Origin: JACPVU01 sp964373255
GTDB taxonomy: Archaea > Aenigmatarchaeota > Aenigmatarchaeia > GW2011-AR5
NCBI GenBank assembly: GCA_964373255.1
Contig: CAYJTG010000002.1
Coordinates: forward strand, 78,700 to 142,699
DNA length: 64,000 nt
Reading direction: 5' to 3'
Shown: one piece after another, positions 1 to 6,892 of the stretch
Layout: every line of letters begins with the position of its first letter
Numbering within the stretch: the first letter of the stretch is position 1
Program-made: the position numbers and the translations under genes
Notes under the pieces: generated by a model
Told to the model about the DNA's origin: nothing
What the model saw: the letters and a program-made list of their open reading frames with translations, nothing else
The model's database searches: none

Positions 1-443
1 AAGAACAGTATCTTTGCGACCAGTATTCCCCACAAGGACTTTGTGGCTTTTATGTGGCCTTTTATGTATTCTCCCAGTGCGTAGCCCACAACTAGTATAA
101 CGGATGCGCCTATTATTCTAGGTATGAATGCGTTTATCTCCGCTACCCATATTGCAAGCTGTGTTATTCCAAGAACCTCTCTGGACAGTGCTGCAGCAAC
201 AAATGCTAGATAGATCCACCATCGTGCAACTACTGAAAACAATTTGCTGAGATGCACGACTGGCTTCTGCGTTTCTGAAACGTAGTAGTCCAGCTTCATC
301 TTGTCGAGAGCCTCATTTACGACCCTGCCCACTACTTTTCCTACTACAAGACCTATTACGAGCAGAATCACAGCGCTTACGAGATTCGGGAGAAACTCCA
401 CCGCTCCTGTGGTTAGGTTGGTCAGTACGTCTGCTAATACCAT
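1..443 (-). CDS. TM-helix-repeat (MscS-like) membrane protein, partial
   Basis: The gene starts with ATG at 441-443 and runs off the left edge of the window, so only the first 147 residues are seen. There are about three hydrophobic segments: VLADVLTNLTTGAVEFLPNL then a helix ending LLVIGLVVG, a second near WWIYLAFVAAALS, and a third near IIGASVILVVGYALGEYIKG. Spaced hydrophobic helices with a V-G-K-V-V-G-R-V motif resemble the conserved TM helix repeat proteins related to small-conductance mechanosensitive channels (family knowledge). The C-terminal part, which would show any MscS beta domain, is missing. Channel activity is only an inference. Confidence 0.6.
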   Translation of the reverse strand, partial: MVLADVLTNLTTGAVEFLPNLVSAVILLVIGLVVGKVVGRVVNEALDKMKLDYYVSETQKPVVHLSKLFSVVARWWIYLAFVAAALSREVLGITQLAIWVAEINAFIPRIIGASVILVVGYALGEYIKGHIKATKSLWGILVAKILF

Positions 444-574
444 TTTTAAGCCTCCTGACGAACCACACCTAATTTGTTTTGACTCTTTCTTTATTGTTCT
501 TGATTCTGGTCGGTTAATAAAGGTTTTGATACGCCAAAGAATAGAATTTTATAGAGAAAAACAGTCAAAAATTA

Positions 575-1066
575 CTACTTTTTTACAATCTCGAACTTTC
601 CTGGAGATTCCTTTATTTCTGCAAGCCCGTTAGCCTTCAGCTTCAGGGCCCAGTACTTTACCTTGCCTTCGGCTACGCCAAGCTCCCTTGAAGCAGCTTT
701 GGCCGTTAGTTTTTTCTTTTTTAGAACGAGCTCGAACAGGTCGTCTGCGCCTTTTTTTTCAGGCATGATGTCCATGCCCTCGAGAACAAGGTCTTTCATC
801 AGATTAACGTTCTCGCCGATCTTATCCTTTACCTGCACTATGCCCGGTGTACTAAATTTTCGCATGAATTCCTTGTACTTTTCCAGCAGAAAGTCCCGGT
901 CGCGCCTGAGTTCGGCATTCTCCTGCTGAAGGTTTAGTATAATTTTCCTGAACGTCTCGAACGACTCGTCCGTCCTGGCGAAATTCCTCTCTATCTTAGT
1001 ATCCATTTCCTTTATCTTTTTGTCCAATTTCTCGATTCTCTCGTCCTTTGAAAGTATGATGTCCAT
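575..1066 (-). CDS. Coiled-coil protein with C-terminal winged helix-turn-helix
   Basis: About 163 residues if translation starts at the ATG at 1064-1066; an in-frame upstream ATG would add eight residues. Residues 1-75 are strongly charged heptad-like helix (KDERIEKLDKKIKEMDTKIE, then LQQENAELRRDRDFLLEKYK), so a coiled coil is likely. Residues about 110-163 look like a winged helix (LTAKAASRELGVAEGKVKYW then a wing near LAEIKESPGKFEIVKK). It is probably a DNA-binding protein that dimerises through the coiled coil. It is divergent from the small zinc-ribbon gene at 1119, with about 50 bp between them. I do not recognise a named family. Confidence 0.6.
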   Translation of the reverse strand: MDIILSKDERIEKLDKKIKEMDTKIERNFARTDESFETFRKIILNLQQENAELRRDRDFLLEKYKEFMRKFSTPGIVQVKDKIGENVNLMKDLVLEGMDIMPEKKGADDLFELVLKKKKLTAKAASRELGVAEGKVKYWALKLKANGLAEIKESPGKFEIVKK

Positions 1067-1118
1067 AACAGATATATGGAAAACAGGCAAATAAATAGAA
1101 TAAGGTGCTTGTTGTATT

Positions 1119-1286
1119 ATGAAAAAATATTCAAAGCAGTGTCCGGTTTGTAAATCCGTGAATATTACGTGGTACGCAGGTGGTGTAACTGGGAATTACG
1201 AATGCAAGGGGTGCGGGTACGTTGGAATTCTTGTTCTGGAAGTTGTAGAAGACGACAAAAGGCAACGTCAACTTAAGGGTGGTTAG
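1119..1286 (+). CDS. 55-residue zinc-ribbon protein
   Basis: A small ORF with two CxxC knuckles, CPVC near residue 8 and CKGC near residue 29, separated by about 18 residues, followed by a hydrophobic strand (YVGILVLEVVEDD). This is the layout of a rubredoxin/TFIIS-like zinc ribbon. The last eight codons (RQRQLKGG) lie inside the palindromic element at 1261-1349, so the element either inserted at the 3' end of the gene or supplies its tail. The function is unknown. Similar free-standing ribbons occur at 9089, 57082 and 62592 in this window. Confidence 0.65.
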   Translation: MKKYSKQCPVCKSVNITWYAGGVTGNYECKGCGYVGILVLEVVEDDKRQRQLKGG

Positions 1287-1349
1287 CTGTTGCTAACCAC
1301 CCAGAAAAGGCTGTTGCCGATAGGCAACAGCCGTTAAGTTGACGATGCC
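1261..1349. repeat. Three-way-junction palindromic element, copy 1
   Basis: An outer stem of about 16 bp (GGCAACGTCAACTTAA with TTAAGTTGACGATGCC, one mismatch) encloses two perfect hairpins: GTGGTTAGC-TGTT-GCTAACCAC and CTGTTGCC-GATA-GGCAACAG, joined by CCAGAAAAGG. A second copy at 43433-43519 keeps the fold but differs at paired positions: outer stem C-G becomes T-A, and hairpin 1 becomes AGTATTAGC/GCTAATACT. The element overlaps the end of the zinc-ribbon gene and precedes tRNA-Ser. It could be an RNA structure, a terminator or a mobile palindrome. Confidence 0.75.
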
Positions 1350-1400
1350 TTGAAAAAAGAAAACTTAAGAAGAGAAGAAAAATTAGATGATTATTAAGAA

Positions 1401-1560
1401 GCCGGCGTAGTCTAACCTGGTAAGTCGCTAGTCTCGAAAACTAGTGCCCTTCGGGGCTTGCAGGTTCAAAGCCGAGGAAGGATATCCTTCCTAAGGCATT
1501 ACCATCCTTAGGTGGGCTCCGCAGATATTATCTGACTCGGGGGAATTCCTGCCGCCGGCG
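1401..1560 (+). tRNA. tRNA-Ser(CGA) with T-loop intron
   Basis: Acceptor GCCGGCG pairs with CGCCGGC at 1553-1559. The anticodon arm is CTAGT-CTCGAAA-ACTAG with anticodon CGA, and there is a type II variable arm (GCCC-TTCG-GGGC). The T arm reads GCAGG-TTCAAA and is then interrupted by about 76 nt (1471-1546) before T-CCTGC completes it, so the intron lies at 59/60. The intron is itself folded: CCGAG pairs with CTCGG, enclosing GGAAGGATATCCTTCC, CCTAAGG/CCTTAGG and GCAGATATTATCTG. The splice helix is weak (TTC with GAA). The 5' part of this intron resembles that in the tRNA-Ile T-loop. Confidence 0.85.
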
Positions 1561-1591
1561 CTTTCTTTTTAAAATACTAATTCTAATTTAC

Positions 1592-1613
1592 TGTAAACCC
1601 ACTAAATAATCAG
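1592..1613 (+). repeat. Partial copy of the GTAAACCC hairpin repeat
   Basis: 22 bp (GTAAACCCACTAAATAATCAGG) match the left half of the hairpins at 10637 and 63926 with one difference. The right arm that would close the hairpin is missing. It lies between the two tRNA-Ser genes and looks like a decayed fragment. Confidence 0.5.
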
Positions 1614-1628
1614 GACATAATTCCACAT

Positions 1629-1753
1629 GCCGGCTTGGCAGAACTAGGTAAATGCACGTGCCTTGAGTAAATTTTTTAGAAAAAAGTTTAATCAAAAAAC
1701 AAGGTCAGCACGAGTGGCTCCGCCACACGCAGGTTCAAATCCTGCAGCCGGCG
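1629..1753 (+). tRNA. tRNA-Ser(UGA) with canonical 37/38 intron
   Basis: Acceptor GCCGGCT pairs with AGCCGGC at 1746-1752. The anticodon stem CGTGC/GCACG surrounds the loop CTTGAG+A, giving anticodon UGA. A 39-nt intron (1668-1706) sits at the canonical position 37/38. Exon CTTG pairs with intron CAAG as the central helix, leaving AGT and GTC as the two bulges, a textbook bulge-helix-bulge. The long variable arm GTGGC-TCC-GCCAC supports a type II (Ser) tRNA, and the T arm GCAGG-TTCAAAT-CCTGC is intact. It is the only tRNA here whose sole intron is clearly canonical. Confidence 0.85.
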
Positions 1754-1818
1754 CTTATAATCCCAAGAATCCCAAGAAGGGGCAAGGAACAAAGCTTTTA
1801 AAAATAGAAATTTGTATT

Positions 1819-2346
1819 ATGAGTATGGAAAATGATTTTTACCGCCAGCTGGGAACAGGCGTTGCCAGCCTAACATTCGGTGTAGCGCTTTCGATATTTA
1901 TTTATGCGGCTGCGTCTGGAATAGCAAGCACGACGCAAGCGTGGCTGCTTTTCGGGGCTTCGTTTTTGATTATGCTCAGGTTCTGGTGGCGATACAATGA
2001 ACTCTTTGTGCAGTTTTTGCCATCAAAAACATTCTGGCATTTCCTGTTTGATTTCTTGATTTCATTTTTTGGCATACTGGCCGTGCTTTCTGTAAACAAT
2101 ATACAGACGTGGGCCGTGATCGGGATGCTGGCAATGATATCCTCTGCTGTCAGATGCGGGCTATCGTGGGATGCCAAAAAAGACGCAAAGCAAAGGCTTC
2201 AAAGGACGCTCTACGGGGCTGTCGGAATGCTTATTATATTTGGCATTGTCTATAGCCTTGCGTCTATCATTGAACACGTTCTACTGGCAGAAGCCATCTT
2301 CGTGATAGTCTTAATTTTTGTTATTTACTCCTCTAAAAAGAACTAA
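1819..2346 (+). CDS. Small multi-span membrane protein
   Basis: 175 residues starting at MSMENDFYRQLGTG. A longer in-frame ORF upstream runs through tRNA-Ser and is not credible as coding. About five hydrophobic segments are visible (VASLTFGVALSIFIYAAASG, TQAWLLFGASFLIML, FLFDFLISFFGILAVLSV, AVIGMLAMISSAVR, AVGMLIIFGIVYSLASII, AIFVIVLIFVIY). It converges with the HTH gene at 2343, and their ends overlap by four bases. No family is recognised; it is an integral membrane protein of unknown role. Confidence 0.65.
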   Translation: MSMENDFYRQLGTGVASLTFGVALSIFIYAAASGIASTTQAWLLFGASFLIMLRFWWRYNELFVQFLPSKTFWHFLFDFLISFFGILAVLSVNNIQTWAVIGMLAMISSAVRCGLSWDAKKDAKQRLQRTLYGAVGMLIIFGIVYSLASIIEHVLLAEAIFVIVLIFVIYSSKKN

Positions 2347-2657
2347 ATCGTTTTTGTATTTTGTTTTATGAGAAATCTGCATATACTGTAGAGTTCTGTC
2401 TCCAGCGCTGGCTTGTCTATTTTCCCGTTTATGAGCTGCTCGCACAACTGCCTTATTTTACCGGCTAAATTCTGATCAGACATCATTTTATTCGCGCCGC
2501 GGATCTGCCGCAGGTACTGTGAAACAGCGGGCTGCGTTACGCCAAGCATGTTAGAGATCTCTGTCTGATTCAGTTTGTAAGAATTAGCTAATTCTCGGGC
2601 CATCTTAGCCCTCACAGAAGGCAGCAATTCTGCGATTTTCTCGATTTCAAGCTTCAT
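2343..2657 (-). CDS. HTH transcriptional regulator
   Basis: 104 residues from the ATG at 2655-2657 (MKLEIEKIAELLPSVRAKMA); a longer reading from 2726 is less likely. A clear XRE/Trp-repressor-like helix-turn-helix lies at about residues 25-47: LANSYKLNQTEISNMLGVTQ followed by PAVSQYLR. The remainder is helical. It is the last gene of a minus-strand run of surface and membrane proteins (6187 to 2741), so it may regulate that run. That role is inference from position only. Confidence 0.7.
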   Translation of the reverse strand: MKLEIEKIAELLPSVRAKMARELANSYKLNQTEISNMLGVTQPAVSQYLRQIRGANKMMSDQNLAGKIRQLCEQLINGKIDKPALETELYSICRFLIKQNTKTI

Positions 2658-2740
2658 AGCTATCGTAAATGTTATTGGTGGCAGAACTTTTTTATAAGCA
2701 ATTGATGCTATTTCACAGGTTTTCAACAGAGCCGTTTCTA

Positions 2741-3568
2741 TTACTCTTCAAATCTAGAAAAAAGCTTTATAGCGAAATGTGTGAACAACCCGCCTATGTT
2801 TGAGAAGACAAGATTTCGAAAGAACTCCATGATTACCCAGAAGCTGAACCCGGAAATCAGCGGTAGCCAGCGGAAATAGGCATTGAAAATTTTGGAATCT
2901 TCGATGGACGATGATATTTGGTTCTCAACAAGGTCTTTCCCCAATAACTGCGCCTCTGGTGGCAATGACTCCAGGGCGATGGTCGTCATGGTCTCTGTGA
3001 GATCCTGGCGAAAGCTTGCCTGATAGTACTGCATGCCGAGAAGCACAGCAAACAATATGCCCAACGCCATCAGTATATTGGTTACAAGGAGCGCCTTGCT
3101 TACTGAATTCGAGCCGACGCGAAACAAAACCCATTTTTTCAATTCTTTACCGTACGTATTTGAAAGCGGAATCAGAAAAACAAACGAAACAAAGGCAGAA
3201 GCGGCTATGAACAACCCCATTACCGTAGGAAACAGGATAACGGTCAGCACAACACAGATAGCGCCAATGACAGCGCCGATCCTTTTGTCTGCTGAGAAGT
3301 AACCGTAGCTGCTCACGAACGAAAACGACAGCACAAGAACAATAACAGCAAGGAAGATAGTCGAGAAAGGCGCCAGAACGTGCAGCAGCGACGAGGCAGT
3401 GCCGAGATCTGAGGAGCCCACTATCATCGATTTCAGCAGGGAGTTCTGGAGATTTACGATATAGCCGACAGAGATTCCGCTATGCTTCAGAAGAAAAAGG
3501 AAAACTACGTAAGCTGCAACGGGCAATACTATTGAAATCTTTTCCAGTGTTTCTAATTTCATGCTCAT
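2741..3568 (-). CDS. Polytopic membrane protein of unknown function
   Basis: 275 residues with about six hydrophobic segments: near residue 15 (VLPVAAYVVFLFLL), 65-90 (FSTIFLAVIVLVLSFSFV), 98-135 (AVIGAICVVLTVILFPTVMG then FIAASAFVSFVFLI), 160-180 (ILMALGILFAVLLGMQ) and 235-260. The start is MSMKLETLEK, with GAGG a few bases upstream. It lies 21 bp downstream of the surface-protein gene and is probably co-transcribed with it. I recognise no family, and there is no nucleotide-binding or catalytic motif. Confidence 0.6.
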   Translation of the reverse strand: MSMKLETLEKISIVLPVAAYVVFLFLLKHSGISVGYIVNLQNSLLKSMIVGSSDLGTASSLLHVLAPFSTIFLAVIVLVLSFSFVSSYGYFSADKRIGAVIGAICVVLTVILFPTVMGLFIAASAFVSFVFLIPLSNTYGKELKKWVLFRVGSNSVSKALLVTNILMALGILFAVLLGMQYYQASFRQDLTETMTTIALESLPPEAQLLGKDLVENQISSSIEDSKIFNAYFRWLPLISGFSFWVIMEFFRNLVFSNIGGLFTHFAIKLFSRFEE

Positions 3569-3588
3569 TTCCTCAAATTGTTAATGTT

Positions 3589-4824
3589 TTACTTGGACGA
3601 CACAGAAACCTTTTGCTGCTTAGCTGTAAACAGCGTTTGCTTCTTTGACGGCCAAAACAAATAAACAATAACTGCTATAGCAGCTATCACAACAACGTAC
3701 ACCCATATTGGGAGCGGCTCGCCTGCAGACGGCGGTTGACCTGTGTCGTCAATCGCCTCTTGGAATCTTACGTTTGCAACCTTATCGTTAAACTCGGACA
3801 TCAGGTTTTTTACCTCGTCCAATACAAGCTTTGCGTTGAAGTAATCGCCGTTGTCTATGTACGCCTGGCTCTGGTTCATCTTGCTCCTGATTGTATCAAG
3901 CAGTGACCTCAGGGCCTGGACGTCCTCGGCAGTGGCATTTCTGTTTTCAAGGTCGGTAATATTTGTGTCAAGCGGGTCTGTTAGCAGCTTATAATCTAGA
4001 TACGTCTGGTTAATGACAACGTACGTACTGGCGCTTGGCGTGACATTTATGCCCAGCGTGGTCGAATTCCTGGCGCCTGTCTCATTCGTTGTGACATTTA
4101 TGACTGCAACGTAAGCCTTTACTTCTGCGTCTATAGGGACAGCAATGCTTATGTTGAACGACCTTGAACCACCAAGCGGTATAGAAGGGATGGATGATGG
4201 GTCTATGCTGTACCACGCGGTGCTTACGCCTGTTATGGAAAGTATCGCAGATGATAATGCCCTGGAACCGGTGTTCTTCACCGTTGCCGACACGGCTGCT
4301 GATTTGCCCTGAACAATGGTAAGCGATGACGCATTAAGCGTCAGGCTGATCGACGCCTTTGTAGTCGTTGTGTTTGTGGTTGTTGATGAAGATGTCGTGG
4401 TTGTTGTGGTCGACGATGGCGTTGAACACGTGCCAGAACTGCACGTCTGCCCGGATGAACAGCTTGTCACAGAAGACCAGGTACCGCTTGAGCACGACCT
4501 GTATGTCGTGTTTGTTATGCATATATTGCTGCCGGTGGACGTGGCATTCCCATCGTGGTAGCAGCCCGTCGTAGAAGACGGGTAGCACCATCCGACGCTT
4601 GAGCCGCTTGCTGTGCCGTCGTAGTCTGAGAAGCATTTGTACGAACTGCAGTCTGCGTCGGAATTGCAGAACTGGACAGTATAGCCAAGCAGTCCTGTAA
4701 CAATCGTCACGTTGGAAACAGAATTTCCACTGGCGTTCAATACGCCGACCACTTCTGATAAAGAAGGGGAAGAAAATGCAAGTATTGACAAAAGAACGTA
4801 TAGGACCTGATATGGTTTATGCAT
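3589..4824 (-). CDS. Secreted, C-terminally anchored surface protein, Cys-rich with Ser/Thr linker
   Basis: 411 residues from MHKPYQVLYVLLSILAFSSP, a signal peptide; two in-frame upstream ATGs are alternatives. Residues about 40-125 are Cys-rich (CNSDADCSSYKC, then CSSGQTCSSGTC), suggesting disulfide-bonded modules. A Ser/Thr run follows (SSTTTTTTSSSTTTNTTTTK), a likely glycosylated spacer. Next is an Ig-like domain of CARDB/NEW3 type (SLTIVQGKSAAVSATVKNTG), then helices, and finally a C-terminal TM (IWVYVVVIAAIAVIVYLFW) with a short Lys-rich tail. It is probably a cell-surface adhesin or S-layer-associated protein. Neighbours on the same strand are also exported. Confidence 0.7.
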   Translation of the reverse strand: MHKPYQVLYVLLSILAFSSPSLSEVVGVLNASGNSVSNVTIVTGLLGYTVQFCNSDADCSSYKCFSDYDGTASGSSVGWCYPSSTTGCYHDGNATSTGSNICITNTTYRSCSSGTWSSVTSCSSGQTCSSGTCSTPSSTTTTTTSSSTTTNTTTTKASISLTLNASSLTIVQGKSAAVSATVKNTGSRALSSAILSITGVSTAWYSIDPSSIPSIPLGGSRSFNISIAVPIDAEVKAYVAVINVTTNETGARNSTTLGINVTPSASTYVVINQTYLDYKLLTDPLDTNITDLENRNATAEDVQALRSLLDTIRSKMNQSQAYIDNGDYFNAKLVLDEVKNLMSEFNDKVANVRFQEAIDDTGQPPSAGEPLPIWVYVVVIAAIAVIVYLFWPSKKQTLFTAKQQKVSVSSK

Positions 4825-4891
4825 AATTACCATCTCTATGCAAGGCAATAAGAAATTCGGATCAAAACTTTCCTGATCAGCCTCGAAAATC

Positions 4892-6187
4892 TTAAGCAGC
4901 TGACCTAAATAACATGCTGTAAGTCGTGTACCACGTAGCTGATATTGGTGTGCTTGTCGGAATAATCATTCTCAAGAATATTGTAATCAGGCCAGACGTG
5001 CTTGTGTACGACAGGCCCTGAGTAAGATTATATTCATTTGTAATGTTGAATTTGCTTGTTGTGTTGAAGTCCGACGATGACCGCAGGGTAGCGTAGGACG
5101 TATTGCCGCTCGACAGCGACATATTCTGCCCGCTGGAATCGCTCCAGTTTGTCATCTTGAACTGCAGAAGGCCCGTGACCGTGTCTGTTACATTTACAGT
5201 GAAATTGAATTCCCAGTAATCTGTGTTATTGACGATGGCGGCGACTTTCATCGCGCCCACGCTTGTCACATTAAGAAGCTGCTTTGTCGTGACGTTTGTC
5301 TGGTTGTTATTTACTGGGTCTGTGGCGACATTAGTAAGATTTGAACCTGTGATGGTTGATGTAAACAAACCGGAAGCTGCTCCAGATGTATTTACTGTGA
5401 AATACAACTTTACAGGACTTGGCGTAGGTGTATTAAGCGTGACATTTATCTGGGATGCTGTTGTGGCGTTTGAAACGCCGGTTGTAGAGTTCGTTCCATC
5501 GTGCTCTATAATGCTTAGTGCAACAAGCGGGTACGATGTTGGCAAAGCCAGCGTTAGGTTGCTAATCGTATCTGTACCTGTAGGCGTGAACGTATAAACA
5601 AAACTCTGGTTAATCACATTTGTGTCCACAATTCTCGGCGTTATCGACGCATTTGCATGAACGTCCTGTATCTGCGATGCAGAAGAATTTGAGAATCCTG
5701 ACACTATCGTAACATTTGTTCCGTTATCTACCTGCACTATCCCGATTTCCACTGTGCCGTTTATCTGGACCGATACAACGGTACGTGGCGTTGCAGTCGA
5801 AGACACGTTTATTGCAATTATCAACGACCTGTTTGTCCCGCTTGTAATATTTAATCCATTTGGTATGTAAAGAGTAAATTTTGCCATTGTGTTATTTGTA
5901 GCACTGGCGGCGGTGGAATTTGCTATCAATACCGCACCGGTTGAATTTACGATTGATACAGCTGATATATTACCTGTTGATAGGTTTCCGATAGATACAT
6001 TTATTGCAGTTAGATTAGAGTCGCCGCCGTAAGAGCCAAACGTGAGGTTTAACATATTCGTTTGGTTTCTTGTATTGATGTATGCCGGAGCCATATTTGC
6101 ACTGCTGACGTTCAGGTTGCCGGCTGCGAAGACCGGTGAAACAGCAAGAACGAACAAAGCCGCTGCTAAAATTATTACGAATCTCAT
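4892..6187 (-). CDS. Secreted Asn/Thr-rich surface protein
   Basis: 431 residues from MRFVIILAAALFVLAVSPVF (signal peptide ending near AAGN). The mature part is extremely rich in Asn-X-Ser/Thr sequons (for example INVSIGNLSTGNISAVSIVN) and in beta-forming Val/Ile/Thr stretches, as expected for an N-glycosylated extracellular beta-sandwich protein. No C-terminal membrane anchor is visible; the protein ends in SMLFRSAA. It leads the minus-strand run 6187-2343. It is a candidate surface-layer component, but nothing shows a specific role. Confidence 0.65.
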   Translation of the reverse strand: MRFVIILAAALFVLAVSPVFAAGNLNVSSANMAPAYINTRNQTNMLNLTFGSYGGDSNLTAINVSIGNLSTGNISAVSIVNSTGAVLIANSTAASATNNTMAKFTLYIPNGLNITSGTNRSLIIAINVSSTATPRTVVSVQINGTVEIGIVQVDNGTNVTIVSGFSNSSASQIQDVHANASITPRIVDTNVINQSFVYTFTPTGTDTISNLTLALPTSYPLVALSIIEHDGTNSTTGVSNATTASQINVTLNTPTPSPVKLYFTVNTSGAASGLFTSTITGSNLTNVATDPVNNNQTNVTTKQLLNVTSVGAMKVAAIVNNTDYWEFNFTVNVTDTVTGLLQFKMTNWSDSSGQNMSLSSGNTSYATLRSSSDFNTTSKFNITNEYNLTQGLSYTSTSGLITIFLRMIIPTSTPISATWYTTYSMLFRSAA

Positions 6188-6251
6188 TTCAATCAAGTAA
6201 ATTATATGCCCAGATTAATATAAAGCTAATTCTATATTTGTAATTATTAAG

Positions 6252-6470
6252 CGCTCCCGGCGCGAATATCGACAAATCTCTGTTCTTTTTTTCCTTTTCT
6301 TTAGGACATACAAAGACCTTTCTTTTTGGAAAAGAAAGGGATTTGTTTTCGAACGCGCGACCCCTTGCTTTCACACTTGACGGAGTCATCATTTCGCAGC
6401 AAAGCTGCGATCTGTTCACCTCCGTGTCAAGTAGGAGGCAAGTGCTCTATCCAAACTGAGCTACGGAAGC
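6252..6470 (-). tRNA. tRNA-Arg(CCU) with two introns
   Basis: Acceptor GCTTCCG (6470-6464) pairs with CGGGAGC (6259-6253). The D arm is GCTC/GAGC. The anticodon stem CTTGC/GCAAG encloses loop CTCCTA+A, anticodon CCU. Intron 1 (about 6431-6370, 62 nt, position 37/38) folds as CTTGAC..GGAG with CTCC..GTCAAG around the hairpin TCGCAGC-TTT-GCTGCGA. Intron 2 (6347-6266, 82 nt) lies in the T-loop after GCGCG-TTCGAA. There the exon TCGA pairs with intron TCGA, and ACAAATC/GATTTGT forms the inner helix, a good bulge-helix-bulge. Splicing leaves TTCGAAT and stem GCGCG/CGCGC. Confidence 0.85.
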
Positions 6471-6524
6471 ACTATTAAAATAAACACAGAAAACTAATTA
6501 TACATAACGCTAATAAATGTAACT

Positions 6525-6770
6525 ATGGCGGTCGAATTTGTTGGCGTAGTCATAATTTTAGCCGCGTGGATAGTAGAAATGAACGAAAATCTGAAGGAAA
6601 AAGAACACAACAAAAACCGCCATAAGTTCCTGATTTTCTACATAATTGGATTTTTATCGCTTGCCTACTATTCGTCGCAGATCAACAGCCTTGTTCTTAC
6701 GTTCTTTTTCGGGTTGCTTGCATTAATCAACCTGATAGAGTTTGCATTTTTGATGATAAAACGCAAATAG
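6525..6770 (+). CDS. Small membrane protein, 81 residues
   Basis: MAVEFVGVVIILAAWIVEMN begins a first TM helix. A basic loop (LKEKEHNKNRHK) is followed by two more hydrophobic segments (FLIFYIIGFLSLAYYSS, then LTFFFGLLALINLIEFAFLM) and a basic end. It starts 55 bp from tRNA-Arg on the other strand and converges with the PIN-KH ATPase gene. It resembles small three-helix membrane proteins without assigned function. Confidence 0.55.
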   Translation: MAVEFVGVVIILAAWIVEMNENLKEKEHNKNRHKFLIFYIIGFLSLAYYSSQINSLVLTFFFGLLALINLIEFAFLMIKRK

Positions 6771-6892
6771 ATAATCTTGAGGAAACGTAATGGTGCTTCC
6801 CGCTTAACAGGTCTCCAACTCCTTCGACTATACCAGCATAACCCGCGACTCTGTTTCCTATGTTGTATTTCAATTCTTTTCCTTCCCATTAA

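Noticed and set aside
301..633. Plus-strand frame of 110 codons
   Set aside because: It is antisense to the partial membrane protein gene (1-443), whose hydrophobic pattern and codon use are convincing.
1663..1818. N-terminal extension of the membrane protein at 1819
   Set aside because: The extension would read through the 3' half of tRNA-Ser(UGA) and its intron; the internal ATG at 1819 is the better start.
6781..6860. Structured 78-nt segment closed by GGAAAC/GTTTCC and a short frame reading RVAGYAGIVEGVGDLLSG on minus
   Set aside because: No complete RNA family signature and no good start codon; could be a remnant but I cannot support a feature.
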